A DNA stretch of 64,000 nucleotides. It comes from Eriocheir sinensis (taxonomy: Eukaryota > Arthropoda > Malacostraca > Decapoda > Varunidae). The position numbers and the translations under genes were made by a program. A model generated the notes under the pieces. The model ran no database searches, was not told the DNA's origin, and worked only from the letters and a program-made list of their open reading frames with translations. Positions 23,184-31,954 of the stretch are shown one piece after another (position 1 is the stretch's first letter; every line of letters begins with the position of its first letter). The stretch covers positions 728,367 to 792,366 of the forward strand of contig NW_026111820.1 in the NCBI RefSeq assembly GCF_024679095.1, read 5' to 3'.

Positions 23184-23880
23184 TTATTGTTCAGAACTAA
23201 ATATAGGACTCTCATCAAAAACATTTATAATATTATTCACATCCATGCTATGAGAAAAATTCAAAGAATTGAAAACTGAAGGAAGGACTGTGCTTGAGGA
23301 GCTTTCATTTGCTTCGTCCGCACGAGCCACATTGGAAGGGCCTGGTTGTGGCACGAGATTTTCTTCAGCGGCCGCAGTTGCTGCTGCACGCCGCGCTGGC
23401 GGGTCTTCAAAGACGAGTTTCTTGGTCACAGAGAGATTTTTTTTCATTGGTTTTCCCCGACCGCATGCTGTTGAGAGGAGACCAGCCTCACGTTTGGCCA
23501 CCTGAAGTTTTTTTCTCCCAACTTTGTGGAGGCTCTTCTGAGTCAGTCTTGGGTCCCGGTGTTCTTGCTGCTTCGGCAAATTATTCTTTGTCATTCTTCG
23601 CCGCCGTTCTTGTCCCCGGTCGCGATCTTGCCGCCTCTGGTGCGTCTCCTGCTGCTCGCTCCGCCCCTGTTGTTGTTGTTGGAGCAGCCGGAACGCCTCC
23701 GCTATATGCTGCATTTTTTTTTCCAGTCGTGATTGACGCATTTCATGATCTTTTTGCAGCAGACGACTTCGCCGCCGCTCTCGCGATTCAGCGCCCGACG
23801 GAGAGTCAAGACACACCATCACTGAGGCGTGTCTGTTGTTGCCGTGGACTTATGAAAAGATAGAGAAACATTATTAGACA

Positions 23881-23950
<70 letters not shown>

Positions 23951-24252
23951 AAGAATAAAAAATACTTACTATGCGTTACGCTGGCCGGTGGGTCGTTCTT
24001 CAGATGAGACACTGGTAATGGAGGTATCACATCCTTCAGAAGTCGCAGAAGTCCCTCCCTCAGCACGCGCCGCCCCATTTTACCGACACCTCCCAACGCG
24101 CCGCGGTTGTTGTTGTTGTTGCCCAATGACTCGCCCGTGATGTGTTCACCGGTAGACTTGGGAGTTTCTGGAACATCCCCCACCTCACCACCACCAGCAT
24201 CCGCTGAAATGACAAGAAATATATATATTTTTTTAAACACAACGAATAAGAA

Positions 24253-24307
<55 letters not shown>

Positions 24308-24544
24308 AGCGCTTGTGCGCGCAGAAAAAAAAATACAAGAGGCGGATATCTCACCTCCGTTTCTAGGATGTGATGTGTTGTCCATGGCTTCAACTTGTGA
24401 TGTGTTATCCATGGCTTCAACTTCTAATGCTGCTTGACCCATTATCTGATCGTCAACATCGTCAGCATGAAAAGTTGCAGCTGCGGCGTGGGGCGGTTGT
24501 TGTTGTTGTTGTTGTAAGTTCATGACGGCGAAGACTTCCTCCAT
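23184..24544 (-). CDS. Three-exon spliced Polinton gene, 353-residue protein of unknown function
   Basis: Exons on the minus strand: 24,544-24,355, 24,203-23,970 and 23,821-23,184. Donors are GGAG|GTGAGA and CATA|GTAAGT; acceptors are CATTTCAG|CGG and CGCCTCAG|TGA. Lengths 190+234+638 = 1062 nt, a multiple of three, and both junctions keep phase 1, which strongly supports the model. The start ATG GAG GAA is at 24,544. The protein has a glutamine-rich N terminus (QQQQQQ), a glycine-rich then leucine-rich middle, a highly basic glutamine/arginine-rich region in exon 3 (RRRSRLLQKDHEMRQSRLEK, possible coiled coil), an alanine/proline stretch and a serine-rich acidic C terminus. The introns carry (CA)n and (CT)n microsatellites. 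I recognise no family; a DNA-binding, core or regulatory role is only a guess. Confidence 0.7.
23822..23969 (-). other. Intron 2 of the spliced Polinton gene, with (CT)n
   Basis: 148-bp GT-AG intron (minus strand), nearly half of it the CT microsatellite at 23,885-23,947. Expansion of this tract would not affect the protein. Confidence 0.65.
24204..24354 (-). other. Intron 1 of the spliced Polinton gene, with (CA)n
   Basis: 151-bp GT-AG intron (minus strand) containing (CA)n at about 24,255-24,305. The acceptor polypyrimidine tract is short (TTTCTTGTCATTTCAG). Confidence 0.65.
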
Positions 24545-25017
24545 GATGCTCCTCTCGCTACGTTAGGGGACTGACTAAGCTACCCGGGGGTTATTTGGGG
24601 CATATGCGCACACTACCACAAGCCTTTTCTTCTTCCGAGGCTACCCCAGGTTATAGGGGAGACGCCCACACATGTACGCACACGCGCGCACACGTGCCCA
24701 AAACCACAAGCCATTCTTCTTCCGAACAATAGGAAAGCGTGAACAAACTCACACCCACCCGGTCACGTCGCACGAAAAAAAACAGAATCCTGTTCTTAAT
24801 AACTACATATAATTACACGCGCACGACGTAAATGAATAAGCTACATGCTACTTCTCTATCCTCCCAGAATCATGTTCTCAATAGCTATATATATTTACAT
24901 GTACAGAGCTTAAACGAAAAATCAGCGACTGGCTTCACAAAACATTTTTTTACACACAAGCTATACATTTTACATGTACAGAGCTTAAACAAAAATCAGC
25001 AACTGGCTTCACAAAAC

Positions 25018-25096
<79 letters not shown>

Positions 25097-25224
25097 TATT
25101 ATCATGTAACATTTAATAAGTTAGCCACATATCTTAGAAATACAATGCTTGTAAGTCAGTCCTTGACTAGATTGACAAAATGTTTTTATACATGGGGGCA
25201 TTTTAAACATTCTATAAGCATATG
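24545..25224. promoter_or_regulatory. Polinton intergenic region between the spliced gene and the protease
   Basis: It holds the likely promoter of the spliced gene (24,545-24,830, with CG-alternating ACACGCGCGCACACG). A ~75-bp direct duplication lies at about 24,890-25,025 (TTTACATGTACAGAGCTTAA twice), followed by (CA)n at 25,025-25,094. No gene recognised. Confidence 0.5.
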
Positions 25225-25683
25225 TTAACACCATTCTTTCAAAAAATTTCCTAAATCATAATTATCTTTCAAAAACTGACTAGTCCTCTCTAAGCCTATT
25301 TTATTACATAAGTATACGAATTGAATGCAATACACGCCACACACCAGAGTTTTGTCCGACTGTAATCTTGCGGCAAGTTTAAAAACAGGATAATCTTTAT
25401 GCTTATTTAAGAAACTTCGAAAGTACTTAGAATATAATGATGGGGTCAGGGCGTAGGTGTCGAAGAAATATATACACTTATCACTGACATAGAACACCAC
25501 CCAGTGACCCATTTTCGAAGCTTGTGATGCATCTAACACATTTGCAATAAAGACAATAGGCTTGTCTGACTCACTCCTTAGATTTAATTTCGCTACATCG
25601 TCAGCGGGAAGACAGCCTAAGAAATATATATTATTGTGATAAAGTCTTCCTTGTAGAGCTTTCATAATTTGTTGATTATTCAT
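25225..25683 (-). CDS. Adenain-type cysteine protease (Polinton PRO), 152 residues
   Basis: Intact frame from ATG at 25,683. The adenovirus protease triad is readable: His60 in GHWVVFYV, Asp75 in FFDTYA (Glu in adenain, Asp in many relatives), Gln108 and Cys115 in LQSDKTLVCGVYC. The Gln-to-Cys spacing of seven equals that of adenain. In adenoviruses and Polintons this enzyme cleaves capsid and core precursors during virion maturation (family knowledge). Its ATG overlaps the stop of the capsid gene (TAATG), implying joint transcription. At 152 residues it is shorter than adenain (about 200) but keeps all catalytic positions. It is the one virion gene here with no lesion. Confidence 0.88.
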   Translation of the reverse strand: MNNQQIMKALQGRLYHNNIYFLGCLPADDVAKLNLRSESDKPIVFIANVLDASQASKMGHWVVFYVSDKCIYFFDTYALTPSLYSKYFRSFLNKHKDYPVFKLAARLQSDKTLVCGVYCIQFVYLCNKIGLERTSQFLKDNYDLGNFLKEWC

Positions 25684-27021
25684 TATGCTCTAGTGTCGCA
25701 AGACACGTGCCTCTCCGAGTTGATTGACAACACCTTTGTATCCCCAAAACAGATAATTACTAAATTTTCATCTAAGCTTTTTTTAAGCTGAAGACGTATG
25801 CGTAAGTTTCCACTGTGTTCAAGAGGCACTGTACCTCGTATGTCTTCCGGTAACAAACTAAAAACAAACACTGTCCCTCCTTTCCTAAAGCTATCGTAAT
25901 CAAGCAATGTGTCATTTTCTACTCCTTAACTATCTAAAATATCATAATAAACCCGCGTTCACTCATGGGGAAAAGAAACCGTATTTTTATACATATTCAT
26001 ACCATTGACAGAGACTGTTAGTTCAGACAAATCAGCATTCTTAAAATACAAGTTATTTTTATATATACACCCAAAAAGCCCCCATGTCAGTCATAACGAT
26101 ATATAAACGCTCTGGAATGACATTTCCCCACGGTTGGTCACAGACAATACTTGTCTGCTGTTTGCCGAGAACCAGAGATTTATATAACGTCTTGTTAAAT
26201 ATTGTACGCGTTATTTTTCCTGTCTCTAATTCTTTATTTAATGCAAGCAATGCTGACGGGTAGGGTTGGAGTCGGGTGACCCAAAGTTTAGCAAAATCAA
26301 TAGATCCGCGCACAGCACTCCCATCGCCATCAGTGTTCAAATACCAAGCTTCGTTAGCTAACTCAAGCCTTATTCTCAATGGGATGTCGTCGCATAAATG
26401 CTGATCACAAGAAGTAATGTCCGACATTAATGGGAAGGTAAGATGAAGACCGTGATCTTTGATATCTTTTAAATGTCTCTTGTATTTGCTGCCGAGGCTA
26501 GTGAAGTACGCGGCGTCATAGGTTTCAGCTACGCCTGCTCCACCCGACCTGTTATCTTTGAGGAGTTTTCCTATTTCTCCGAATGATTTGAGTTTTAACG
26601 TGGAGAAGGTGGTGAGCAGTTTTAGGAATGACCAGTAATTAAAGTACGGGTTACTTTCAATCATTTGATCGCCTACATCCACCTGAATTGATTTGAACAT
26701 GGTATTAGCAGTGCCATTGCAGAATCCGACATTGACAGCCTCCTCGACTTTTGTTTGTCCATCAGCTTGAGTGACGCTTAATTTCAACTCAAGAATTAAT
26801 TTAGCAAGATCGATAAATGACCCCTTCACCCCCGGCACGCGGAACTCTAGGTACTTATCTTTTAACCTGGCGTGGCTGGACAAATTTACAGGTAAAATGT
26901 CGACAAGAGTTTTAGACGCAATAGAACTCTCAACCTGGCGTTGTCTGTTGATTCTAGGGAATTCGTCAACTACACTGAGCGCATAATCAGAAATCGGAAC
27001 GGAGGGAGCGGCGGAGGCCAT
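25683..27021 (-). pseudogene. Major capsid protein, double-jelly-roll type (broken)
   Basis: The N-terminal 320 residues are open from ATG at 27,021 to a stop at 26,059. They include TANTMFKSIQVDVGDQMI and a following aromatic stretch, matching the first jelly-roll block of Polinton/adintovirus capsid proteins. The C-terminal block (GGTVFVFSLLPED, GNLRIRLQLKKSL, a final VLSINSERHV strand) lies in another frame at 25,683-25,907. The 150 bp between still encode capsid-like residues but carry a frameshift near 26,058 (beside a TATATA/A-run) and two in-frame stops near 25,961 and 25,926. Total span about 446 codons, in the range of short family members. In the family this protein builds the icosahedral shell. 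An intron was considered but the intervening sequence looks coding, so decay is favoured. Confidence 0.8.
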
Positions 27022-27203
27022 GCTGTTGTCGCTTTCGTCGCCTGCTATATATTAATGGAGACACTGGTCGCAGGTGCGGCGACATGTTAACTTGATAAGA
27101 GACCACTCGCTAAAAAAAAAATGGCAAGCCCACGCGCGCGCAGGTCAGAATATTAACCCCCGCCCCTTTTTTTTTCATGACTGTCCACCACACCTCCACA
27201 TTA

Positions 27204-27656
27204 CTAAATTATATCAAACACATCGCTGTTCTTTCTCTTGCAACCACTTTTCCTTTTATTAATTTTTTTTCTTTTTCTTGTTTCGCGATGTAACTCTTCT
27301 TTTTTTCCTCCTTTAATAATTCTAGCACCTACGTCACTTAAGGCTTCAATACCTCTTTTCTTTAAAGCGCCTCTCACACTTCTTTGTCCACTGCTCACAT
27401 CCTGGATAACATCTTGAGTAAACTTAAGCGCTGAGGGCTTAACGGTTCTGAATATAAAGGGCATTACACTCTTGGCTAGGTTTGCGAGCGTACTAAAAAT
27501 ACCGCCACCTCTTTGATGCAGTCTTGCAGGATGGGCGAAATGCACAGTTCGAATATTGCCAAAACCACCCCCCACCTGATGTGGAAAGCTACTCAAAAGA
27601 CTTGAAAATTCACCCTCCGTAGGCGGAAGAAACACTGTTCGCGATGATGACTGCAT
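27204..27656 (-). CDS. Small basic virion-precursor-like protein, 150 residues
   Basis: Start chosen at the ATG at 27,656, five bases after the stop of the upstream macro-like gene. Two Gly-Gly-Gly sites (residues 29-31 in QVGGGFGN and 50-52 in HQRGGGIF) precede a hydrophobic/amphipathic segment (53-70, FSTLANLAKSVMPFIF). A helix-rich middle and a strongly basic tail (about 117-143, TRKRKKINKRKSGCKRKN) follow. The layout is like the small proteins encoded next to Polinton capsid genes and like adenovirus precursors pVI/pX, which adenain cuts at Gly-Gly sites. The cleavage and a membrane-active or core role are inferred. Confidence 0.6.
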   Translation of the reverse strand: MQSSSRTVFLPPTEGEFSSLLSSFPHQVGGGFGNIRTVHFAHPARLHQRGGGIFSTLANLAKSVMPFIFRTVKPSALKFTQDVIQDVSSGQRSVRGALKKRGIEALSDVGARIIKGGKKEELHRETRKRKKINKRKSGCKRKNSDVFDII

Positions 27657-27661
27657 GACCA

Positions 27662-28357
27662 CTAGTTAAAAAAATATAAAACGTCATTTTTTATAGCTAC
27701 ACAGTGGTTCGTGTCTGTCGCCCATCCCCGGCAGTTGAGGCTTTCGTGGGGAGATTTTTCGTCCCCTCTTCCTGCCTTAACGTTATTCAAATCTAGTTGG
27801 TGGGCAAAAGATCTTAGCTCCTTCAAGTAGGCCACGTTCCATTCATGATCCATCTTTCCCCTTCGTCCTACGCCGGTAGGAAAAATGACTTTTCGAATGT
27901 TTTTTTTCTGCTTTACATAATCACCTAGCTCATTGAGGCAACATTTAAAATTATCGTGTCTGCTTTGCTTGGTGTCCGACATTAAACCGTTCACATAATG
28001 CATATCTCTGCTGGTTTCAGTAAAGTATCTTGACACGTCATTATATTCTACAGAATCACCCTGACAAAATTGCGTCACCATACTCACCACAATGGGATAA
28101 TTTGATTCAGCGGGTGGTTCCTTCACTACCAGCGACCCCACATTCGGTCTGTCACTCCAAACGACTCTGTTCAAATTATAAAGTTGTTTCCGATTTTCAA
28201 AGAGATTAGCATAGCCATACACTTCAGCCAAGTCCTTGGCTATACCGCTAAGTTTAAAACTGCTGGCGTTGATGGTGATTACTAAACACACACTGTCGTC
28301 AATGAACTGGCGATCGGTCATTCGCCCCTTCACAGGAATGATGGGATAGTCTGACAT
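27662..28357 (-). CDS. Macro-domain-like protein, 231 residues
   Basis: Intact from ATG at 28,357. Blocks resembling an ADP-ribose-binding macro domain appear in order: VCLVITINASSFKLSGIAKDL (23-43, the GIAK loop after the first strands), NVGSLVV (72-78), PIVVSMVTQ (88-96) and IFPTGVGRRGKMDHEW (158-173), the place of the glycine-rich FP-IGCG-W loop. Macro domains bind or hydrolyse ADP-ribose on proteins or nucleic acids, and several viruses use them against host ADP-ribosylation (established for other families). Here the second loop is basic (GRRGKMD), so catalysis is doubtful. It lies between two virion-type genes in the same transcription direction. Fold assignment is from motif reading only. 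Confidence 0.55.
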   Translation of the reverse strand: MSDYPIIPVKGRMTDRQFIDDSVCLVITINASSFKLSGIAKDLAEVYGYANLFENRKQLYNLNRVVWSDRPNVGSLVVKEPPAESNYPIVVSMVTQFCQGDSVEYNDVSRYFTETSRDMHYVNGLMSDTKQSRHDNFKCCLNELGDYVKQKKNIRKVIFPTGVGRRGKMDHEWNVAYLKELRSFAHQLDLNNVKAGRGDEKSPHESLNCRGWATDTNHCVAIKNDVLYFFN

Positions 28358-28464
28358 GTTTATAGAAAAAATATATATTAATTCTCGCTCTTACTTACGC
28401 CCAGTGTCTCCCTGTCCCGCGAGGTCACACAAGTGTCTATATCCCACCCCAAAACAAAGCCTTT

Positions 28465-29184
28465 TTATACGCGATAGTTCTCCCACGTCATACCCGGCAT
28501 CCGCGCGGGGGCGGAGACAGAAGGCGTAGGGCGTGGTCTTGCCCGAATTGGGGCACTTCTCCTTCCTCCCCCACCTCCTCCTCCTCCTCCACCGCGACCT
28601 CCTCCTCCTCCAAACAATTGCTTCCTTGCCTTATTATTGCGTATAAATGAGGGATCTAAGTTTGTGTTGTGGAAAAGCATTTTAATAAATGGTATATCAT
28701 CAGCTTTGAAACCTAACTTGCTGTTGACGTCACTTAAGGTTTGCAATATATCAATGACGTTAAAATTATTAATGGGACTCAAAAGATTTCCGTTTGTATC
28801 CCATGTAATTCCTGGAGTATGTTTCATGAGAGCTAAGAAAGCTTTGGCATAATCCCTTTGAGTTGCTTTCATTCTAACATCAATCCTATTGTCTATGGGC
28901 GGTTTCGAATCGATAGTATTTGTGGGGAACGTCGTGCGAGGACCTATGGCCGCTATAGATGGTGGGTGGTTGTTTTGGGTTAATACATCTTGCAGCGCGC
29001 GTCTCTTTATATTTTTTAATGCAGTTGACGCCTTGACCGTCGAACCCGACAACGGTTTCCGCACTCTCTTTTCTTTTTTTTCCTCGTCCGTCTTCCTGTT
29101 TCGTTTTATGTTACGGCTCCCCGTAGAAGACTTGAGTAAAAATTGTTCTGCTGTTGATTTCGGGATGAGACAATATTCCTTCAT
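28465..29184 (-). CDS. Conserved Polinton protein of unknown role, 239 residues
   Basis: Starts MKEYCLIPKSTAEQF; its ATG overlaps the alternative-frame end of the preceding small gene (ATGA). It has a basic lysine/arginine-rich region (24-65), a central conserved block around ITWDTNGNLLSPINNFNVID (about 132-151) and helical sequence to 190. A glycine-rich run (GGGGGRGGGGG..., 192-206) and an arginine/proline tail follow. Proteins with an N-terminal F/Y-LIPK start and a central IxWDxxG...NIxDI block are common beside Polinton capsid genes in invertebrates (family memory, not verified). No enzymatic motif is visible; a virion or core role is plausible. Confidence 0.65.
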   Translation of the reverse strand: MKEYCLIPKSTAEQFLLKSSTGSRNIKRNRKTDEEKKEKRVRKPLSGSTVKASTALKNIKRRALQDVLTQNNHPPSIAAIGPRTTFPTNTIDSKPPIDNRIDVRMKATQRDYAKAFLALMKHTPGITWDTNGNLLSPINNFNVIDILQTLSDVNSKLGFKADDIPFIKMLFHNTNLDPSFIRNNKARKQLFGGGGGRGGGGGGGGGGRRSAPIRARPRPTPSVSAPARMPGMTWENYRV

Positions 29185-29460
29185 TTTGTTAAAAGACCTG
29201 TTATGACGCTAGCTGCCAGAGGTAACAGCACAGAGCGTATAGCACCGCCCCGCTGTGTTCGCAATAGTTTTTTTTTTTAGTGTACTTACCCCCTTGTTGG
29301 CGAGTTTCCTTATGTGTTTTTTGTATTTGTTCAGGGATTTCTCAATCTTTGTATTTCGCGTAAGATTAGTTTTTAGGAAATTTAAAAACACTTCTGACAA
29401 ACAATCTATATGTTTATTGTTCAATACCGCAATTAGGAAATATCTTGAGCGTCTATCCAA
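29181..29460 (-). pseudogene. Small virion-precursor-like protein with KHKK-type motif (frameshifted)
   Basis: An 83-codon open frame (29,209-29,460) contains LNKYKKHIRKLANKGVSTL followed by KKK. This resembles the YKKxLRxLAxK...KKK(x)QxGG block of a small protein found in many Polintons. Normally this is followed by a Gly-Gly site and a hydrophobic C terminus. Here that part (QRGGAIRSVLLPLAAS) is in a different frame after the homopolymer at 29,267-29,278, ending in a TGA that overlaps the next gene's ATG. No ATG exists in the open frame upstream, so the start is unclear. Probably a broken copy or a homopolymer sequencing error. Confidence 0.6.
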
Positions 29461-30547
29461 CCGTCTTGACTCGGATCATAACCCAACCAAGATACAAAAA
29501 AATGTTTGCGACCGTTCATCACTCTCGATTTTTTTTATGATGATGGGGAAAACGTCCGGTAGCTGAACTTTGATAACCTCCTCTTTGTAAAACAAGCCTT
29601 GGATGGGTTGATTGGATAAATCTTGCAAGGTATAACCCAATGGGGATTGTCGATAATCCACGCTTGCAATTTCAAATATTTCTTCTGTGTTTTGGATATG
29701 AAAGCCTCGGTTAAATTTAGAAGCTTTATCCGCGCCCACGAGTCGAACGTAGTCCCCGATGTTCAGCACACGACTGGCTTTACCTTGACGCTTTTCTCTG
29801 TTTTTATAATTATGCATTTTCTTAAACTGACGAATGATTCCTCGCGGGTCCTTCATGGCATGTACTTCGGCTAGGGTTTTTCCTAGACGAGCGTGAGGCG
29901 TGTGGTTATAGCTCTCGAGTACCTTCTGCAAGATGAAAATATACTCGAGTTTATTGTGAGCCGTCATATACCTATATATTCGACCTTTCAGAGTTCTGAT
30001 AAATCGCTCAGCAAGGCTGCTTTTTATCTCTTGGGAGTAAACGCTGTACATTTTTATGTCTTTACTTTGCAAATAGGTTTGAAGTGGACAATTATAAAAC
30101 TCTTTGCCTCGGTCAACACAGAGCCTAGAGACCCCACTGAAAGCAGCGTCTTCCTCTAGCAATGTCTTCATTGCCATTACCACCGACTTTGCATCTTTAC
30201 GTTTAAGAGGTAGGGCTTTGGCGTACCTTGAAAATGCATCAACGCAGACTAAGATGTAATTATGACCTCTATTAAAGCGGGACAATTCTTTCATGTCTGC
30301 GAGATCTGCTGCTATGATAACTCGCGGTTTGGGACTGAGAATAGCGAGTCGCTTAAACTTATGGGGTTGTATCTTATGTAATGTGTGTTCTGCAACCTTC
30401 CATAAACTGTTCAACATCGCGCATGGAAACGTCGGGTTCAATGGCTCTCGCTGCTAAAAACAAAGGTCTCACTCCACTTAAGCCTCCAGGTACTTGAGGG
30501 TCTTCATAAAGTGACTTTAAAAGACGTGTCTTGGATGGGGCCAGCAT
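29433..30547 (-). pseudogene. Polinton integrase, rve-type, with chromodomain remnant (two frameshifts)
   Basis: The N-terminal part starts at ATG 30,547 and includes LYEDPQVPGGLSGVRPLF, the Polinton integrase leader. A frameshift near 30,382 interrupts it just before the TLHK motif. The catalytic core (29,476-30,441 frame) contains VIIAADLADM (first Asp), CVDRGKEFY (second Asp) and SSLAERFIRTLKGR (Glu), a D,D-X34-E arrangement of retroviral integrase type. An SH3-like C-terminal region (GDYVRLVGADKASKF) follows. The chromodomain is broken by a second frameshift at the 7-A homopolymer at 29,496-29,502; its end (SWLGYDPSQDGWIDA) is in the alternative frame. It would insert the element and make the 6-bp duplication. 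Confidence 0.85.
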
Positions 30548-31159
30548 ATCGCTCACTCTCTCCACGAGTACACAACCTCACAGGTGCCGTCGTTCGCTAT
30601 ATTTGATCTCAGCGATAGGACCTCGGGGGTAGATATGCTTACATCGGCCACGAGATAGCCGTAAGGTTTTGGTGGCTCCCCAGCACGGAGCGAAGGGCGC
30701 CCTTAACCGATCCCGGCAGGAGGGCGACGCTCGGCGCGTAGCACACCCTTTTGGTCGGTTTAACTGACGGTCGTCCAATTTTCATATATAAAATACGCGC
30801 ATGGGAAATCGGACGCGTGTATACGCCACTTAAATCACACCGATAGCACACGTTCCCCACGCCCTTTTTTTTCATAGACGAAACGGATACGTATATACAC
30901 CACTTTACTCACGCACGCGTCTCCCTTTCGCTTCAATTGTCGCAGATGAACTGAAAAGGAGCAGGGACGGCTTGGCGTGGTGGTTCCTGCTCGGAGGCAA
31001 TAAATAAGTCGGTGACCAAGCCGAGGGTTTGCTACCGCTGTCCTACTTTTTTTTTTTTTCCCGTTCCCGCCCCTCTCTCTTTCTCTGCCTATAAGATTAC
31101 AAACTATACTTTTCACAGACTCGTTCTTGATAAAATAAGCAACTTTTCTTCAATAAATT
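30548..31159. other. Polinton right non-coding region, with one diverged 54-bp unit
   Basis: Upstream of the integrase start; probably the promoter region for the minus-strand gene series. A diverged copy of the TIR tandem unit sits at about 30,675-30,735 (ACCGATCCCGGCAGGAGGGC), outside the TIR proper. No gene recognised. Confidence 0.6.
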
Positions 31160-31948
31160 TCCCTGGGTGGAGGGAGGGGAGGAAATGGTAGCCACAGGCC
31201 ACCGCCCAACAAGCCGACGCTCGCGAAGGGGTGGGTATAGAGGGGGTGGGGGAGAAACGGTGGCGTGGGCACGCCGGAAAGGTGGGGGTAGGGGGGGGGG
31301 GCGGCCACGTGCATGCACGCCAGTTTTTTCCCGCCCAAACACGCATGTCGTGCTCCAAAACACAAGCCTTAAGTCCACCCGGGGGTGGGTGACGTCCCGG
31401 CACTGGGGCGAAAGGACGCCCCTAACCGATCCCCGGCAGGAGGGTGACGCCCCGGCACGGTGCGAAAGGACGCGCCTAGCCGATCCCCCGGCACGGTGCG
31501 AAAAGACGCGCCTAACCGATCCCCGGCAGGAGGGTGACGCCCCGGCACGGTGCGAAAGGACGCCCCTAACCGATCCCCCGGCAGGAGGATGACGACTCTA
31601 GGACTCGACCCCCGGCGCCCGTCTCCTGCGGCGTGCCCCCCCACCCCCTCCCTGGCAGGAAGGGAATGACGGGGCAGCGGTAGGACGCGTGGTTTGGGGG
31701 GGTACGTGGGTAGGGGAGGGTGGGGGGGAGGGTGTAAGGTCACTTTTGGGTAGGGATGACCACTACCCGGCTGGGTGGGTAGTGGGTGGTGGGTAGGGCC
31801 CCGGCGGCTGGCTGGCTGGCTGCCCGCCCGCCTGGCTGGTCGTGCATTTTCGACGTATAAATTTTTGTGCGTGTTTCTGGTGCTATTAATTAGTCCAATC
31901 ACAGTCGCCAAAATTTTGGTCCCGTCATTGGCACCATTCCCCACTACT
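31160..31948. repeat. Right terminal inverted repeat
   Basis: Reverse complement of 21,885-22,380 but longer (~790 bp). It has about 55 bp extra near 31,620-31,675, about four 54-bp units at 31,394-31,592 (one truncated), and a ~170-bp segment (31,217-31,390) absent from the same place on the left. The outer end is ...CCATTCCCCACTACT. Confidence 0.9.
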
Positions 31949-31954
31949 TTCTTT
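31949..31954. other. Right target-site duplication TTCTTT
   Basis: Exact copy of 21,879-21,884 directly after the ACTACT terminus. It fixes the element boundary. Confidence 0.93.

Larger units (their letters stand above)
21885..31948 (-). mobile_element. Polinton/Maverick DNA element, 10,064 bp, without polymerase B
   Basis: It is delimited by long terminal inverted repeats beginning AGTAGTGG(C/G)GAATGGTGCC and by a perfect 6-bp target-site duplication. Minus-strand genes encode an rve-type integrase with N-terminal and chromodomain parts, an adenain-type protease, a double-jelly-roll-type capsid protein and four or more accessory proteins. Family members are usually 15-20 kb and also encode a protein-primed DNA polymerase B and an A32-type packaging ATPase; neither is found here. 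The element is thus a deletion derivative or a lineage relying on polymerase in trans. Integrase, capsid and one small gene carry lesions, so this copy is probably immobile. Related names: Polinton, Maverick, adintovirus-like element. Confidence 0.92.

Noticed and set aside
22826..23224. 132-residue hydrophobic minus-strand frame beside the spliced Polinton gene
   Set aside because: Composition-driven (Phe/Tyr/Val from AT-rich microsatellite-like DNA), no motif; it overlaps the end of a better-supported gene.
25908..26058. Intron within the capsid gene
   Set aside because: Weak splice sites, and the interval itself encodes capsid-like residues, so frameshift and stops fit better.
31369..31944. 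191-residue frame across the right TIR
   Set aside because: It translates the tandem repeats and TIR; the same happens in the left TIR, so it reflects repeat structure.
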